The notes under the pieces: generated by a model
Seen by the model: the letters and a program-made list of their open reading frames with translations, nothing else
Databases searched by the model: none
What the model was told of the DNA's origin: nothing
Part shown: in pieces, positions 46,565-57,854 of the stretch
How positions within the stretch are numbered: position 1 is the first letter of the stretch
How the letters are laid out: each line of letters begins with the position of its first letter
DNA from: Rapana venosa
Lineage: Eukaryota > Mollusca > Gastropoda > Neogastropoda > Muricidae
NCBI GenBank assembly: GCA_028751875.1
Contig: CM054161.1
Span: forward strand, 47,668,152-47,732,151
Length of the DNA: 64,000 nt
Direction of reading: 5' to 3'
Program-made: the position numbers and the translations under genes

Positions 46565-46966
46565 ATAGTAACAGGATGGTTAAGACGTTTGCCTGCCAAC
46601 AAGTAAACCGTGAGGTTCTGGGTTCGATTCCCAGCCTCGCCCTTTCTTCCCAGTTTGACTAAAAAATCGAACTGAATGTCAAAGTCCTTCGGATGAGACT
46701 ATAAACCGAGGCCCCGTGTGCGAACGCATACAGAACACCTTGCGCACACGTTAAATCCTGTTCCGCTTTTCGAAAGAGTACGCCTTTGTGTGCCGGTGGG
46801 AACAGATGACAAAATTTACAAAACCGCATACACACGGGGATTGGATGTAAAAAAAATCTAAAAAAGCACATGAATGCTTATTCCATTATCCTCGATATAT
46901 AAAAAATAGTCATCTGAGCGCTTTAATTTGTTGCTTTACAAGATTCAGCGCTATATAAATTCCATA

Positions 46967-47011
<45 letters not shown>

Positions 47012-47012
47012 G
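46565..47012 (+). repeat. Composite SINE, head type 2, full-length reference copy
   Basis: Most complete copy in the window. Head with A-box-like ggatggttaagacgtttgcc (46572-46591) and B-box ggttcgattcccagcctcgc (46621-46640). Body from tccttcggatgagactataa to ggggattggatgtaaaa. Then ccattatcctcgat, and a LINE-derived terminus agcgctttaatttgttgctt...cagcgctatataaattcc with (ATT)n to 47012. It shows the modular order: tRNA head, shared body, LINE tail. Confidence 0.88.
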
Positions 47013-47284
47013 ATGTTACCATGAGGATGTTGAGCATAAGGGTGTTTACGTACATGATTAATTAAAGTGTCCACACTTTTACTCCCTCTAGTGGGCCTCA
47101 ACATGCTGAGGATTATAATTATGTTTGTTCAATGCATATTCATTTCTTTTCAATAAATCCTCGGAAGAACTTAAAAAAAAGGTTTGCCATCTCTGTCTAT
47201 TTGTCTGTCTGGCTGGCTGTCTCTCTCTCTCTCTCTGTCCTTCTCCTCTCTCTCTCCTCTCCTCCCCTCTCTCCTCTTCTCCCC

Positions 47285-47324
<40 letters not shown>

Positions 47325-47590
47325 CCCCTGTCTTCTCTCTTTCCGTAATTTCATTGTAATTTTTTTATTTAGAATTAAGAATATTCAAATTTTGCATGTT
47401 TTCATACATACACACACCTTCAAATAGGGCGAAGGCCTTTCGTGAATAAACGTCGTATCCCCCCCCCCCCTCCTTCCTTCTCTTCTCTCTTCTCTCTCTC
47501 CTCTCTCTCTCTCATCTCTCTCTCCTTTTCTCTCTCTCTCTCTCTCTCTCCCCTTTCTCTCTCTCTCTCTCTCTCTCACTCTCTCTCTGT
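47013..47590. repeat. CT-rich microsatellite region
   Basis: CT tracts at 47218-47325 and 47480-47590 with a short poly-C at 47460-47470. Between them is AT-rich sequence without a recognised gene. Confidence 0.9.
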
Positions 47591-47591
47591 G

Positions 47592-47745
47592 CTGAGTTCT
47601 ATGATCTCCTGTAAACCCTCCCAGACCACTGATCTCAGTGATGTTGGCAATATAGAGTGTTATGGTCTGCCTCTTTTCCTTCTGCCCTCAACCTTACCTT
47701 GCAGAACTGTGGTCATCAGATGTGTCTGTGTGTTTCTGTGTTGCA
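47592..47745 (-). pseudogene. RTE-like pol C-terminal fragment
   Basis: On - it encodes TTVLQGKVEGRRKRGRP, then NITEISGLGG. This matches the arginine-rich C-terminus of the RTE-like element at 50101-53330 (VLQGTLEGGRRRGRQ). It is cut off by the CT tract. Confidence 0.65.
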
Positions 47746-47814
47746 TGACCTGCGTATCCCACTTTGCGCTCTTTGCGTTTTGTGAATAAGTTAGCAAAAA
47801 GAAACAAGTTATAA

Positions 47815-48020
47815 CTTTACTAACATCTTCTGAAGTTGGAGTATAGTGAGGTATTTGAGAACAGCAGTGCACGCAAGCTTCCAATCCAGTGTGCGTGCAC
47901 TTACGATCTCAAATAGAAGCCCAGGTGAATCTGCATATTCTGGGTGTCCCCCTCCCTCCCCCCCCACCCCCCCCCCCCCCGCCCTCCAACTAGGATGTAA
48001 AGCTAAAGAGTATGCAGCAG
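47815..48020. repeat. Dispersed repeat C, with poly-C
   Basis: Diverged copy: tctgaagttggagta, attctgggtgtccc, a poly-C interruption at 47960-47980, then aggatgtaaagcta. Confidence 0.55.
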
Positions 48021-48430
48021 CAGCATCAGAAGCATCTTAGCACCAATCTTTCTCTCTGCTTTTTTGTGTAAAGTGTTCATGTGTTAGCAATATAGAGAAT
48101 AATAAGACATACATAACGTTTCTTTTGATTTCAACCTTAGAGCCAATGGTCTCTGTCGTGATGTCAAGATGTTCTTTCTTCTTTATGAAAGGGGAATATT
48201 TAGCTTGCACTATTCTTTGATTTCTTATTTTGTTCATTTCTTTTTTTTTTCATTGATCACTTGTCTGGGATTTTTGAAAAAAGAAAAGAAAACTCATCCA
48301 TCTTTCATGGGGCAACAAGCCAGATAATATAGCCTGTGGATCAGATAATTATCAGGATTCAGTCTGAGACATCGCAAGAGATAGGCTCTGTCATGTTCCA
48401 TTGAATCCAACATGGGATGTCGAATAAAAA
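48021..48430. other. No gene recognised
   Basis: AT-rich spacer before the A-box minisatellite. Confidence 0.4.
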
Positions 48431-50100
48431 GGGGGACGGGGTAGCCTAGTGGTTATAGCATAGAGTATGGCCTAGTGGTTATATTATAATAGAGTATGGC
48501 CTAGTGGTTATAGCATAGAGTATGGCCTAGTGGTTATAGCATAGAGTATGGCCTAGTGGTTATAGCATAGAGTATGGCCTAGTGGTTATAGCATAGAGTA
48601 TGGCCTAGTGGTTATAGAATAGAGTATGGCCTAGTGGTTATAGCATAGAGTATGGCCTAGTGGTTCTAGCATAGAGTATGGCCTAGCGGTTATATTATAA
48701 TAGAGTATGGACTAGTAGTAGCCTAGCGGTTATATTATAATAGAGTATGGCCTAGTGGTTATATTATAATGGAGTATGGCCTAGTGATTATATTATAATG
48801 GAGTATGGCCTAGTGGTTATATTATCATGGAGTATGGCCTAGTGGTTAAATTATAATGGAGTATGGCCTAGTGGTTATATTACAATGGAGTATGGCCTAG
48901 TGGTTATAGTACAATGGAGTATGGCCTAGTGGTTATATTATAATAGAATATGGCCTAGTGGTTATGTTATAATGGAGTAAGGCCTAGTGGTTATATTATA
49001 ATGGAGTATGGCCTAGTGGTTATATTATAATGGAGTATGGCCTAGTGGTTATATTACAATGGAGTATGGCCTAGTGGTTATATTATAATAGAATATGGCC
49101 TAGTGGTTATAGCATAGAGTATGGCCTAGTGGTTATATCGTAGAGTATGGCCTAGTGGTTATTGAATAGAGTATGGCCTAGTGGTTATATTAGAATAGAG
49201 TATGGCCTAGTGGTTATAGCATAGAGTATGACCTAGTGGTTATAGGATAGAATATGGCCTAGAGGTCATAGCATAAAATATGGCCTAGTGGTTATAAAAT
49301 AGAGTATGGCCTAGTGGTTATATCGTAGAGTATGGCCTAGTGGTTATAGAATAGAGTATGGCCTAGTGGTTATAGAATAGAGTATGGCCTAGTGCTTATA
49401 GCATAGAGTATGGCCTAGTGCTTATAGCATAGAGTATGGCCTAATGGTTCTAGCATAGAGTATGGCCTAGTGGGTCTAGCTTAGAGTATGGCCTAGTGGT
49501 TATAGCATAGAGTATGGCCTAGTGGTTATAGAATAGAGTATGGCCTAGTGGTTATAGAATAGAGTATAGCCTAGTGGTTATATTAGAATAGAGTATGGCC
49601 TAGTGGTTATAGCATAGAGTATGGCCTAGTGGTCATAGCATAGAGTATGGCCTAGTGGTTATAGAATAGAGTATGGCCTAGTGGTTCTAGCATAGAGTAT
49701 GGCCTAGTGGTTATATCGTAGAGTATGGCCTAGTGGTTATAGAATAGAGTATGGCCTAGTGGTTATATTAGAATAGAGTATGGCCTAGTGGTTATAGCAT
49801 AGAGTATGACCTAGTGGTTATAGGATAGAATATGGCCTAGAGGTCATAGCATAAAATATGGCCTTGTGGTTCTAGAATAGAGTATGGCCTAGTGGTGGCA
49901 TAGTGGTTATTGAATAGAGTATGGCCTAGTGGTTATAGTATAATAGAGTATGGCCTAGTGGTTATATCATAATAGAGTATGGCCTAGTAGTGGCCTAGTG
50001 GTTATATTATAATAGAGTATGGCCTAGTGATGTCCTAGTGGTTATATTATAATAGAGTAAGGCCTAGTTGTGGTCTAGTGGTTATATTATAATAGAGTAT
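48431..50100 (+). repeat. Minisatellite built from a SINE A-box (about 50 units)
   Basis: Begins with gggacggggtagcctagtgg, the head of the type-1 SINE. It then repeats gagtatggcctagtggttat followed by agcatag or attataata, with units of 26-33 bp, for almost 1.7 kb. Two main unit lengths are mixed in blocks, and higher-order duplications are visible (for example 49133-49260 resembles 49710-49840). Each unit contains TGGCCTAGTGG, which fits the RNA polymerase III A-box consensus at 11 of 12 positions. No B-box (GGTTCGANNCC) is present in the array. Confidence 0.93.
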
Positions 50101-53100
50101 TGTCAGTCAGAGAAGTTCTCTGTTACTGCTACTGGTATCCATGTAACCCAGTACAACCTGTCGCATGTGGGGGAGGAAACCCAAAAAGAAAAAACAAACA
50201 AAACATAAGGAGATTTGGAGAGGAGATTGGCGCCACCAAGGATTATCCTAAGCCCACAGAAAAGACATAAGAGACAAATGCAAAGCCAATATGATACCGG
50301 ATCGGTCGAGGCCAGGGGTTACCAACGACCGCGCTTTCCATTGATCAACACCAGGGTGGAAGTGACAAGTCAGCTACTGGAGTTAAAACATTACTTAAGC
50401 TCCCTAGAGAACATATCACCATTGGTACATGGAACGTCCGTACACTCTATCAATGCGGAAAAATCAAAGAACTAGAGTATGAGCCTAGCCGCTATAAATG
50501 GGACATTATTGGACTAGGAGAAGTGAGATGGACAGGATTTGGTGAGACAATGACTGAAGAAGGCAACAAGATCTGGTACAGTGGTCAAGAGAAACATCAC
50601 CAACATGGAGTGGCATTTATTGTCAGAAAGGAAGTAGTGGGGTGCATTATCAGCTGTACACCGGCTTCCAGCAGGATTTTCAGCATCCGGGTGTCGGCCA
50701 AGCCCAAGAACATCACCATCATACAAATCTATGCACCATCATCTGATCATGCAGATGAAGAAGTAGAAGAATTTTACGAAGATCTTGAAGAGACCATTAT
50801 GAAGATACCCAAGAAAGACATCATCATCATTCAAGGGGATTTTAATGCCAAAAGTAGGTCCTGACTCTTACAACCAATGGGCCGGAACAGTTGGTCAGTT
50901 TGGAACTGGAAAGACCAACAACGGGACTACGTCTGCTGGAGTTTGCCTGCACCCACAGACTTACCATTGCCAATACCCTCTATCCCCACAAGCAGTCAAG
51001 GAGGACAACCTGGCATGCGCCAAACAGAAAGATCCATTACCAAATAGATTTTATCTTAACACCACGGCGCTTCAAATCCAGCATCAACAGAGCCAGAACA
51101 AGAACCTACCCTTGGAGCTGACATAGGCAGCGACCACGACCTTGTGCTGCTGGTTTTCAAGATGAAACTGAAGAAAAACAGCCTGCAAATCAATGTATCA
51201 AATTTGACGTGGACAAATTGAAAGATCCAGATCTCGAGGAGATCTTCCAAGCTAAGCTTGGCGGACGTTTTGCGGCATTAACCCTCCTGGACAATGACAT
51301 CAATGACCTCATCAACAACTTTAATTAGGCAGTCCGAGAAACAGCAGAGGAGGTACTCGGTCGTCAGAGGAATAAACACCAGCCATGGACTACCAATGAC
51401 ATCTTGGACCTCTGCAATACAAGAAGAGCATTGAAACCAACCAGGTCTTCCAACCCTAAAGAATACCGGGAGGCCAACAATCTTGTGAAGAAGTCAATGT
51501 TAAAGGCCAGAGAGAAGTGGATCAGTGATCAATGTGATGAGATCGAAAAAAGCATGAAAGAGGGCAACAGTAAGAAGGCATACGACACCCTAAAGAAACT
51601 CACAAAACCACTTCAAACCAAATCATCAGTCATTGAAGACAGCTCCGGAAACCTCCTCACAGAAAGCTCAGCTGCATTGAACAGGTGGTCTGAGTATTGT
51701 CAAGAACTATACAATTACCCAATCCAACCTGAGAGAGCATAATAGAAGAGGAAGCAGCAACATCAAGAGTACCCTCGCCATTACCTATACTGAGGGAAGA
51801 AGTGGAAGAAGCCATCCGCAGTTTACCAGTAGGAAAGTCCCCAAGAGCAGACAACATACCAGCAGAGCTGCTCAAGCATGGTGGCGAAACAGTCATCACA
51901 CATGTTACAGCTATCTGTCAGAAGATTTGGGAGACAAAACAGTGGCCAACAGAATGGACACAATCACTCATCATACCCCTGCCCAAGAAGGGGAATTTAC
52001 GCCAATGCCAAAACTATAGAACAATCAGCCTCATCAGCCACGCCAACAAGATCATGCTCAAAGTTATTTTGAATCGACTCAAGAAGGAGGCAGAAGAACA
52101 CCTTGCAGAGGAACAAGCTGGGTTCAGGGCAGTCAGGAGCACAATCGAACAGATTTTTAACTGCCACATCCTGATGGAAAAACAATTTCAACATCAGAGA
52201 GACCTGTTCCACAACTTCATCGACTTCAAGAAGGCTTTCGACAGAGTATGGCACGAAGGCCTGTGGCAGGTCCTCAGAATGTTTGGCATTGAAGAAGGAC
52301 TAGTGCAAACCATTCAAGCACTATACAACACCGCAAGCAGTGCAGTCCTTCTGAACAATCAGGTCGGAGACTACTTCAAACCCACAGTTGGGGTCCGACA
52401 AGGATGCCTGTTATCTCCAGTCCCGTTTAATCAATTCTTGGAAAACATTATGAGAGAGACCCTCCATGACTTCCACTCTACCATCTCCATTGGCGGCAGA
52501 CCCCTCAACAACTTGCGGTTTGCCGATGACATTGATCCCATGGGCGGAAGTAACACAGAGCTGCAATATCTCACGACCAGACTTGAGAACAGAGCTAGAG
52601 CATATGGGATGGAGGTGAGCTCGGAGAAAAGTAAAGTACTTGTGAACAGCACGAGCAACGCCACTGCTAAAATTTACATGAACGGCCAACAACTGGAGGA
52701 GGTAGACGCTTTTAAATACCTTGGCGCTACACTCACAAAGGACGGGCGATCGACGACAGAAATCAAAGTCAGACTAGCCATGGCAACATCTTCCATGACA
52801 AAACTCACCACCATATGGAAAAGTAAAGAGATCAGTTTCCCAATCAAACTAAAGCTCTACAAAGCCCTAATTCAGACTATCCTGCTGTACGGAAGTGAAC
52901 CTGGACATTGACTGCTGAAACAGCAAAGCCAATCCAGTCATTTGAAACAAAATGCCATAGAAAACTGCTGGGCATATCCTGAAGAGAACGAAAGACCAAT
53001 GAATTTGTCAAGAGCCAAATAACACAGCTGGCAGGTCCACAGGAACCCCTTCTCACCATGGTCAAGAAGAAAAAGCTGACATGGTTCGGCCACGTCACCG

Positions 53101-53330
53101 CCACAACACTCTGCCAAAAACAGTACTGCAGGGAACACTCGAAGGTGGCAGAAGGAGGGGAAGACAGAACAAGTCAAGGATGGACAACATCAGAGAATGG
53201 ACCAGGATGAATGACTCGGCACTACTGCGCAGAGCCGAGGACCGAGATGGATGGAGGAGGCTTACCACGGCATCGTCTTTCGTGTCTCCTCCACGACCGC
53301 CAAGGTCACGGGTCTGATGATGATGATGAT
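50101..53330 (+). pseudogene. RTE-like non-LTR retrotransposon, nearly full length, broken
   Basis: Inserted in the A-box minisatellite. An apurinic-like endonuclease comes first: TWNVRTL-type start near 50430, IIGLGEVRW (50507-50534), IYAPSSDHADE (50727-50760), GDFNAK (50837-50855), then after frameshifts a DFIL block near 51043 and a GSDHDLVL block near 51130-51155. The reverse transcriptase is open from 51802 to 52911: SLPVGKSPRADNIPAELL, AEEQAGFRA, IDFKKAFDRVW (52219-52251), GVRQGCLLSP (52390-52419), catalytic LRFADDID (52513-52536) and FKYLGATLTKDG (52711-52746). The C-terminus is frameshifted: WFGHV (near 53084), LQGTLEGGRRRGR (53128-53166) and a PPRPPRSRV end at 53316. The 3' tail is (TGA)n, as is usual for RTE-clade elements. 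I count at least four frameshifts and one in-frame stop (near 51325), so it is inactive. Confidence 0.88.
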
Positions 53331-53640
53331 GGCCTAGTAGTGGCCTAGTGGTTATATTATAATAGAGATTGGCCTAGTGGTTATATTATAATGGAGTATG
53401 GCCTAGTGGTTATATTATAATGGAGTATGGCCTAGTGGTTATATTATAATGGAGTATGGCCTAGTGGTTATATTATAATAGAGTATGGCCTAGTGGTTAT
53501 ATTATAATGGAGTATGGCCTAGCGGTTATATTATAATGGAGTATGGCCTAGTGGTTATATTATAATGGAGTATGGCCTAGTGGTTATATTATAATAGAGT
53601 ATGGCCTAGTGGTTGCCTAGTGGTTATATTATGACAGAGT
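53331..53640 (+). repeat. A-box minisatellite, right-hand part
   Basis: Continuation of the 48431-50100 array beyond the retrotransposon, about ten units of the attataatgg type. It is more homogeneous than the left part. Confidence 0.93.
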
Positions 53641-53850
53641 ATGAATTTCATTGATATTTTTCTTATTACACATGTTATACCAATTTTATTTATGTCTTAG
53701 AGATGCGTGCGCATGTTATTCTTTTAGACTACGTTCAATGTCTTAATAGAAGAGAGTATTCATTTCATTGATATTTGTCTTATGCAATTTGTTATGACAA
53801 TTGTGGCTTACGTCATAAAAATGCGTGCGCGTGCGTGCGAATGTTTCCAA
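53640..53850. repeat. Two-copy ~115-bp tandem duplication
   Basis: gagtat.atttcattgatat...cttat...tatg.caatt...tgcgtgcgcg occurs twice (53637-53720 and 53756-53845), diverged. Confidence 0.7.
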
Positions 53851-53989
53851 TGTGTGTGTGTGTGTGTGTGTGTTTTTATATTATGTTTATTGTTTTTATG
53901 TATGGCTCGGGACCCACCGGAATTTCTCTGTCTCTGAGATAATAAAGGTTTTGACTTTGAATTTGAATTTGGTTAGAACGTGCCGTTCG

Positions 53990-54250
53990 TGACCTGACAG
54001 TGGGGGAATCGAGCCATCACGGAAGCACCCATCTCATAGGAGACTTACCCTGGAGTTAACCTCGGTGCTGACTCCACTCTCCCCCCCCAAAAAAAAACCC
54101 CCAAAAACTTCGGATGAGGTATAAACCGAGAGCTGGCGTGTAAACGCACGTTGAACATCTTGCGTACACGTTAAAAAGCCTGCTCGAAATTTTCAGAAGA
54201 GTAGGGCCATTTTAGGGCAGGTAGGAACGTTTGACCAAATTAAAACAAAA
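53990..54250 (+). repeat. Composite SINE, head type 3, copy 1
   Basis: Head-like tgggggaatcgagccatcac, then the standard ctggagttaac, tgctgactccactctcccc, cttcggatgagg and acgttaaaaagcctg. A near-identical arrangement is at 54895-55140. Confidence 0.75.
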
Positions 54251-54289
54251 ATACCCTGCATGCACATAGGCATTGTGCTTCAGACACAA

Positions 54290-54425
54290 TCCCCGAAGTC
54301 GGAATATAGCTACCCATAATGGTGTTTGTGTGTGTGTGTGGGGGGGGGGGGGGGGGGTGGGGTCGGTGGGGTAGGGGGGTGGACTGGCTGCACACGCAAA
54401 AATTTCACCGTTGGTATATATTATT
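54290..54425. repeat. Repeat C fragment with poly-G
   Basis: ccccgaagtcggaatatagc at 54292-54311, TG tract, then poly-G at 54340-54357. Confidence 0.5.
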
Positions 54426-54429
54426 GATC

Positions 54430-54571
54430 TTGTGACACTTTAAAATCCGGTCTCGAGACATATTAATTTCTTTCAAACCTAAGATTTTCCTTTCCTGTTT
54501 CTTTTCATAGCTATCCCTGCTTTTCGACAGCCAAAAATTCCATCACCCTACCAAAGTGTATAATTATAACC

Positions 54572-54630
<59 letters not shown>

Positions 54631-54687
54631 TGCCGTGTGTGTGTGTCTGTATATGTGTGGTGTGTGTGTGTGCCGTGTGGTGTGTGT

Positions 54688-54728
<41 letters not shown>

Positions 54729-54848
54729 ATTGGACTTGTTAGAACTATTTACTTGCTATTGATTGCATGACTGTGTAAGAATGAGTTGAGTGCAAGCGCT
54801 TTGATTTGTCTGTGCAAGATACAGCGCCATATACATTCCATTTATTAT
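54430..54848 (+). mobile_element. CR1/L2-like LINE 3' end with long TG tract
   Basis: Homologous to 25345-25640: tctcgagacatattaa, ttcaaacctaag, catcaccctaccaaag, a TG tract at 54571-54727, gagttgagtgcaagcgcttt, cagcgccatatacattcc. Confidence 0.7.
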
Positions 54849-54897
54849 TATCATCATCATCATCATCATCATCATCGTCATCATCATCATCATCATC
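54849..54897. repeat. (ATC)n tract
   Basis: Trinucleotide run replacing the usual (ATT)n tail of the LINE end. It encodes nothing. Confidence 0.95.
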
Positions 54898-55140
54898 GAC
54901 CTGACGGTGGGGGAATCGAGCCATCACGGAAGCACCCATCTCATAGGAGACTGACCCTGGAGTTAACCTCGGTGCTGACTCCACTCTCCCCCAAAAAGTC
55001 CTTCGGATGAGGCCTCGCGTGTAAACGCATGTTGAACATCTTGCGCACACGTTAAAAACCTGTTCCAACTTTTCAGAAGAGTAGGGCCATTTTGGGGCAG
55101 GTAGGAACGTTTGACCAAATTAAAACAAAACACAAAAAAC
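54895..55140 (+). repeat. Composite SINE, head type 3, copy 2
   Basis: Same head and body as 53990-54250. It ends where a further (ATT)n/(ATC)n run (55145-55265) begins. Confidence 0.75.
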
Positions 55141-55144
55141 TGCA

Positions 55145-55265
55145 TTATCATTATTATTATTATCATTATTATTATCACCATCATCATCATCATCATCATC
55201 ATCATCATTATTATTATTACTATTATTATTATCATTATTATTATCATTATTATCATTATTATTAG
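55145..55265. repeat. (ATT)n/(ATC)n trinucleotide tract
   Basis: Mixed ATT and ATC units. Confidence 0.95.
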
Positions 55266-55269
55266 TATA

Positions 55270-55590
55270 TAGCTCACAGTTCTAGCCGAGGAACGAGAAA
55301 TAAAATAAATGGAGGCTGGGGGAAAGGGGGGTAGCAGCGATGGGGGGGGGGGGGCGTTTTTTAAAAACAAATTGCTGCCTCGTTTTCTGTGACTTTCTGT
55401 CCTGCTGTACCGACTCCGCTTATCTCGATCTTTCCGCCCCCCAGCCAGCCCTACCCAGTCTGGTCATGTCGCCTTCTGAGGGTCAGAAGTCCACAGGGAA
55501 CCTTTCCATGATAGGCTGCCATGGGGCTACCGGCCAGAGAGAGGACGCCTGGACATGAACGTTACGGTGCCTCAGGGATTCCTCACATGT
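55270..55590. other. GC-richer unique segment, no gene recognised
   Basis: An open stretch at 55340-55558 has no recognisable motif. Poly-G at 55340-55352. Confidence 0.4.
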
Positions 55591-55594
55591 TCCT

Positions 55595-55800
55595 AGGAGG
55601 GTCAGTCAAGTCAGTCAGTCAGTGCGTCAATCAGGCAGTCAGTCAAAGTCAAAGTCAAATTCAAAGTTTTATTTTCAGATGGTACATTGAATAAGTAAGT
55701 CAGTTGGTTAGTTGGTCAGTCAGTCAGCCAGTCAATCAGTCAGTCGGTCGGATTGGTCGGTATGTCAGTCAGTCAATAAGTCAGTCAGTCTAGCCATATA
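55595..55800. repeat. (GTCA)n degenerate tetranucleotide
   Basis: gtcagtcagtcaatc-type units, interrupted at 55645-55695 by a tail-like caaagttttattttcagatg segment shared with 31500-31545. Confidence 0.85.
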
Positions 55801-55979
55801 AGATGATGACTATGTTTTGTCGACACTAGCCTTCACATACTGCAATAATAATCATTATCAACTGGTGATAGAGTCAAAAGCTCTGTTAGCTGGTGACGTC
55901 AGCAAATCGCCAAGTTCTATGTTCGTTTTTCGTTATGCCCTGAAATGTCATGATTATTGAGACCGTTTTCATTCATGTC

Positions 55980-56720
55980 AAGCTTTTAACATTGTATTTT
56001 CATCCATGCCAAGCTTTTAACATTGTATTTTCATCCTGCCAAGCGTTTAATATTGCATTTTCATTCGTGCCAAGCTTTTAACAGTGTGTTTTTATTCATT
56101 CCAAGCTTTTAACATTGCAATATTATGTATTTTCATTCCTGCCAAGCTTTTAATATTGTATTTTCATTCATACCAAGCCTTTAACATTGTATTTTCTTTC
56201 ATGTCAAGCTTGTGATATAGTATTTTGATGCACGGCAAGCTTTTAACATTGTATTATTTTCATGCCAAACATTTAAGATTGTACCTTTCATTCCAGCCAA
56301 ACTTGTAACATTGTATTTTCTATTAATAATAACAATTATAATGTATGGAATCTATATAGCGCTGAATCTTGTAAAGTAACAAATCAAAGCGCTCAGTTGA
56401 TTTTTTTTGTTGCGTGTGTATGCGGTTTTTTAAAATTTTGTCATCTTTTCCCACCGGCACACAATGGCCTACTCTTTCGTAAAGCGGAACAGGATTTAAC
56501 GTGTGCGCAAGATGTTCTGCATGTGTTCGCACACGGGGCCTCGGTTTATAGTCTCATCCGAAGGACTATTCATGCCAAGCTTTTAACATTGTATTTTCTA
56601 GTCATGCCACGCTTGTAACATTGTATTTTCTATTCATGCCACGCTTGTAACATTGTATTTTCCATTCATGCCACGCTTGTAACATTGTATTTTCTATTCA
56701 TGCCAAGCTTTTAACTTTTT
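55980..56720. repeat. ~31-bp minisatellite, tgccaagcttttaacattgt units
   Basis: Roughly 16-20 units of attttcattcatgccaagct / tttaacattgt, split by a SINE at 56335-56572. Units right of the SINE mostly read cacgcttgtaac, those left of it mostly aagcttttaac. Confidence 0.9.
56335..56572 (-). repeat. Composite SINE with LINE tail, inserted in the minisatellite
   Basis: On -: body from tccttcggatgagactataa (56568) to tttaaaaaaccgcatacaca, then the LINE-derived agcgctttgatttgttactt...agcgctatatagattcc end. Head missing. Confidence 0.8.
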
Positions 56721-56734
56721 AAGATGTATTTTCC

Positions 56735-56950
56735 CCTTAAAGGAGAGGAGCATTTTTGCAGCTGAAATGCGGATGCCTCATATGGGGAGGTACCTCATCA
56801 CAGCCATAATTATGGGCAAGGTTGTTAGCCAGTGTGAATTTGTGGAGCCAGAGAGTGTCAGCTGTGGTGGGTGGAGTGACATCGAGAGCCTATTCTGGGT
56901 GAACCTTAAGGGTGTTAAGCTGGGGAACTCCCAACAACAGAAAACCCAAC
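56735..56950. repeat. Dispersed repeat C
   Basis: cttaaaggagaggagca, gcctcatatggggaggtacc, ttctgggtgaaccttaaggg, gtgttaagctggggaac and a CAA-rich tail. Confidence 0.6.
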
Positions 56951-57317
56951 CAAACCCACCCAACCCAAACCACAACACCCCCAAACACACCAACACCAAA
57001 CGTAAAAACAACTGACACAACAAAACGATGCATGTATACCATGTTTTGCAGACACAGGTCACGATATTATCATCATTTTAGAAATGAGATGAACAGCACT
57101 TGCATAATTGTAAAGAGTTGGTCATAATCGTCCCACCACCACGACCATCATCACCATCACCATACCACATCATACATCACCCCATCACATTAGCAGAGCA
57201 GCAGGTGCAATGATAGCAGTAGTTGCAACAGTTAGAACAGCATAGCAAGGCAGCAACACCGCAGCAGAACATGTAGTGGTGATGATGGGTTGTGCTATGG
57301 TAATACTTGTGGTTGTA

Positions 57318-57343
57318 TCAATAGCAGCAGCAGTAGTGATAGC

Positions 57344-57396
<53 letters not shown>

Positions 57397-57405
57397 TAGT
57401 AGTAA

Positions 57406-57483
<78 letters not shown>

Positions 57484-57503
57484 CGGTGGTGGTAAGTCGT
57501 AGT

Positions 57504-57549
<46 letters not shown>

Positions 57550-57605
57550 GAAGCAGCAGCAGAAGCAGCAACAACAGCAACAGCAGCAGCAGAAGCAATA
57601 GTAGT
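57318..57605. repeat. (GTA)n and (AGC)n trinucleotide tracts
   Basis: (GTA)n with a few substitutions at 57335-57475, GGT-rich to 57490, and (AGC)n/(AAC)n at 57510-57600. It reads as poly-Val/poly-Ser or poly-Thr/Tyr in various frames, which are not genes. Confidence 0.97.
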
Positions 57606-57854
57606 GGTGATGATGGTGGTTGTGGCTATGGTAATACTTGTGGTTGTATTAATATTACGTAAGTTGAAAAACAAAATTATTGTAACAAATCTAATGTAAC
57701 CGCCTCTCAGGTTTTTGTTTTGTTTCAGGGCTAGAGCTCTGAGATTCACCAATGTGAATATTTTTCGTATGCGACCGTTTTCACCCATCATGAGCTATTT
57801 CCACTGCTGTTACTGTCAATGCTCTTGCAGCTGCCGCTGCTGGTAATGGTTTTT

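Noticed and set aside
46565..46645. A functional tRNA gene
   Set aside because: A- and B-box-like segments are present, but acceptor-stem pairing is not evident and the same head recurs attached to the SINE body.
48431..50100. A CRISPR array
   Set aside because: Units are contiguous repeats with almost invariant AT-rich linkers rather than unique spacers, in a eukaryotic genome, without cas genes.
57185..57791. Open stretches of poly-Leu, poly-Thr, poly-Val, poly-Ser and poly-Tyr
   Set aside because: Trinucleotide repeat read in different frames, with no flanking domain or splice-bounded exon.
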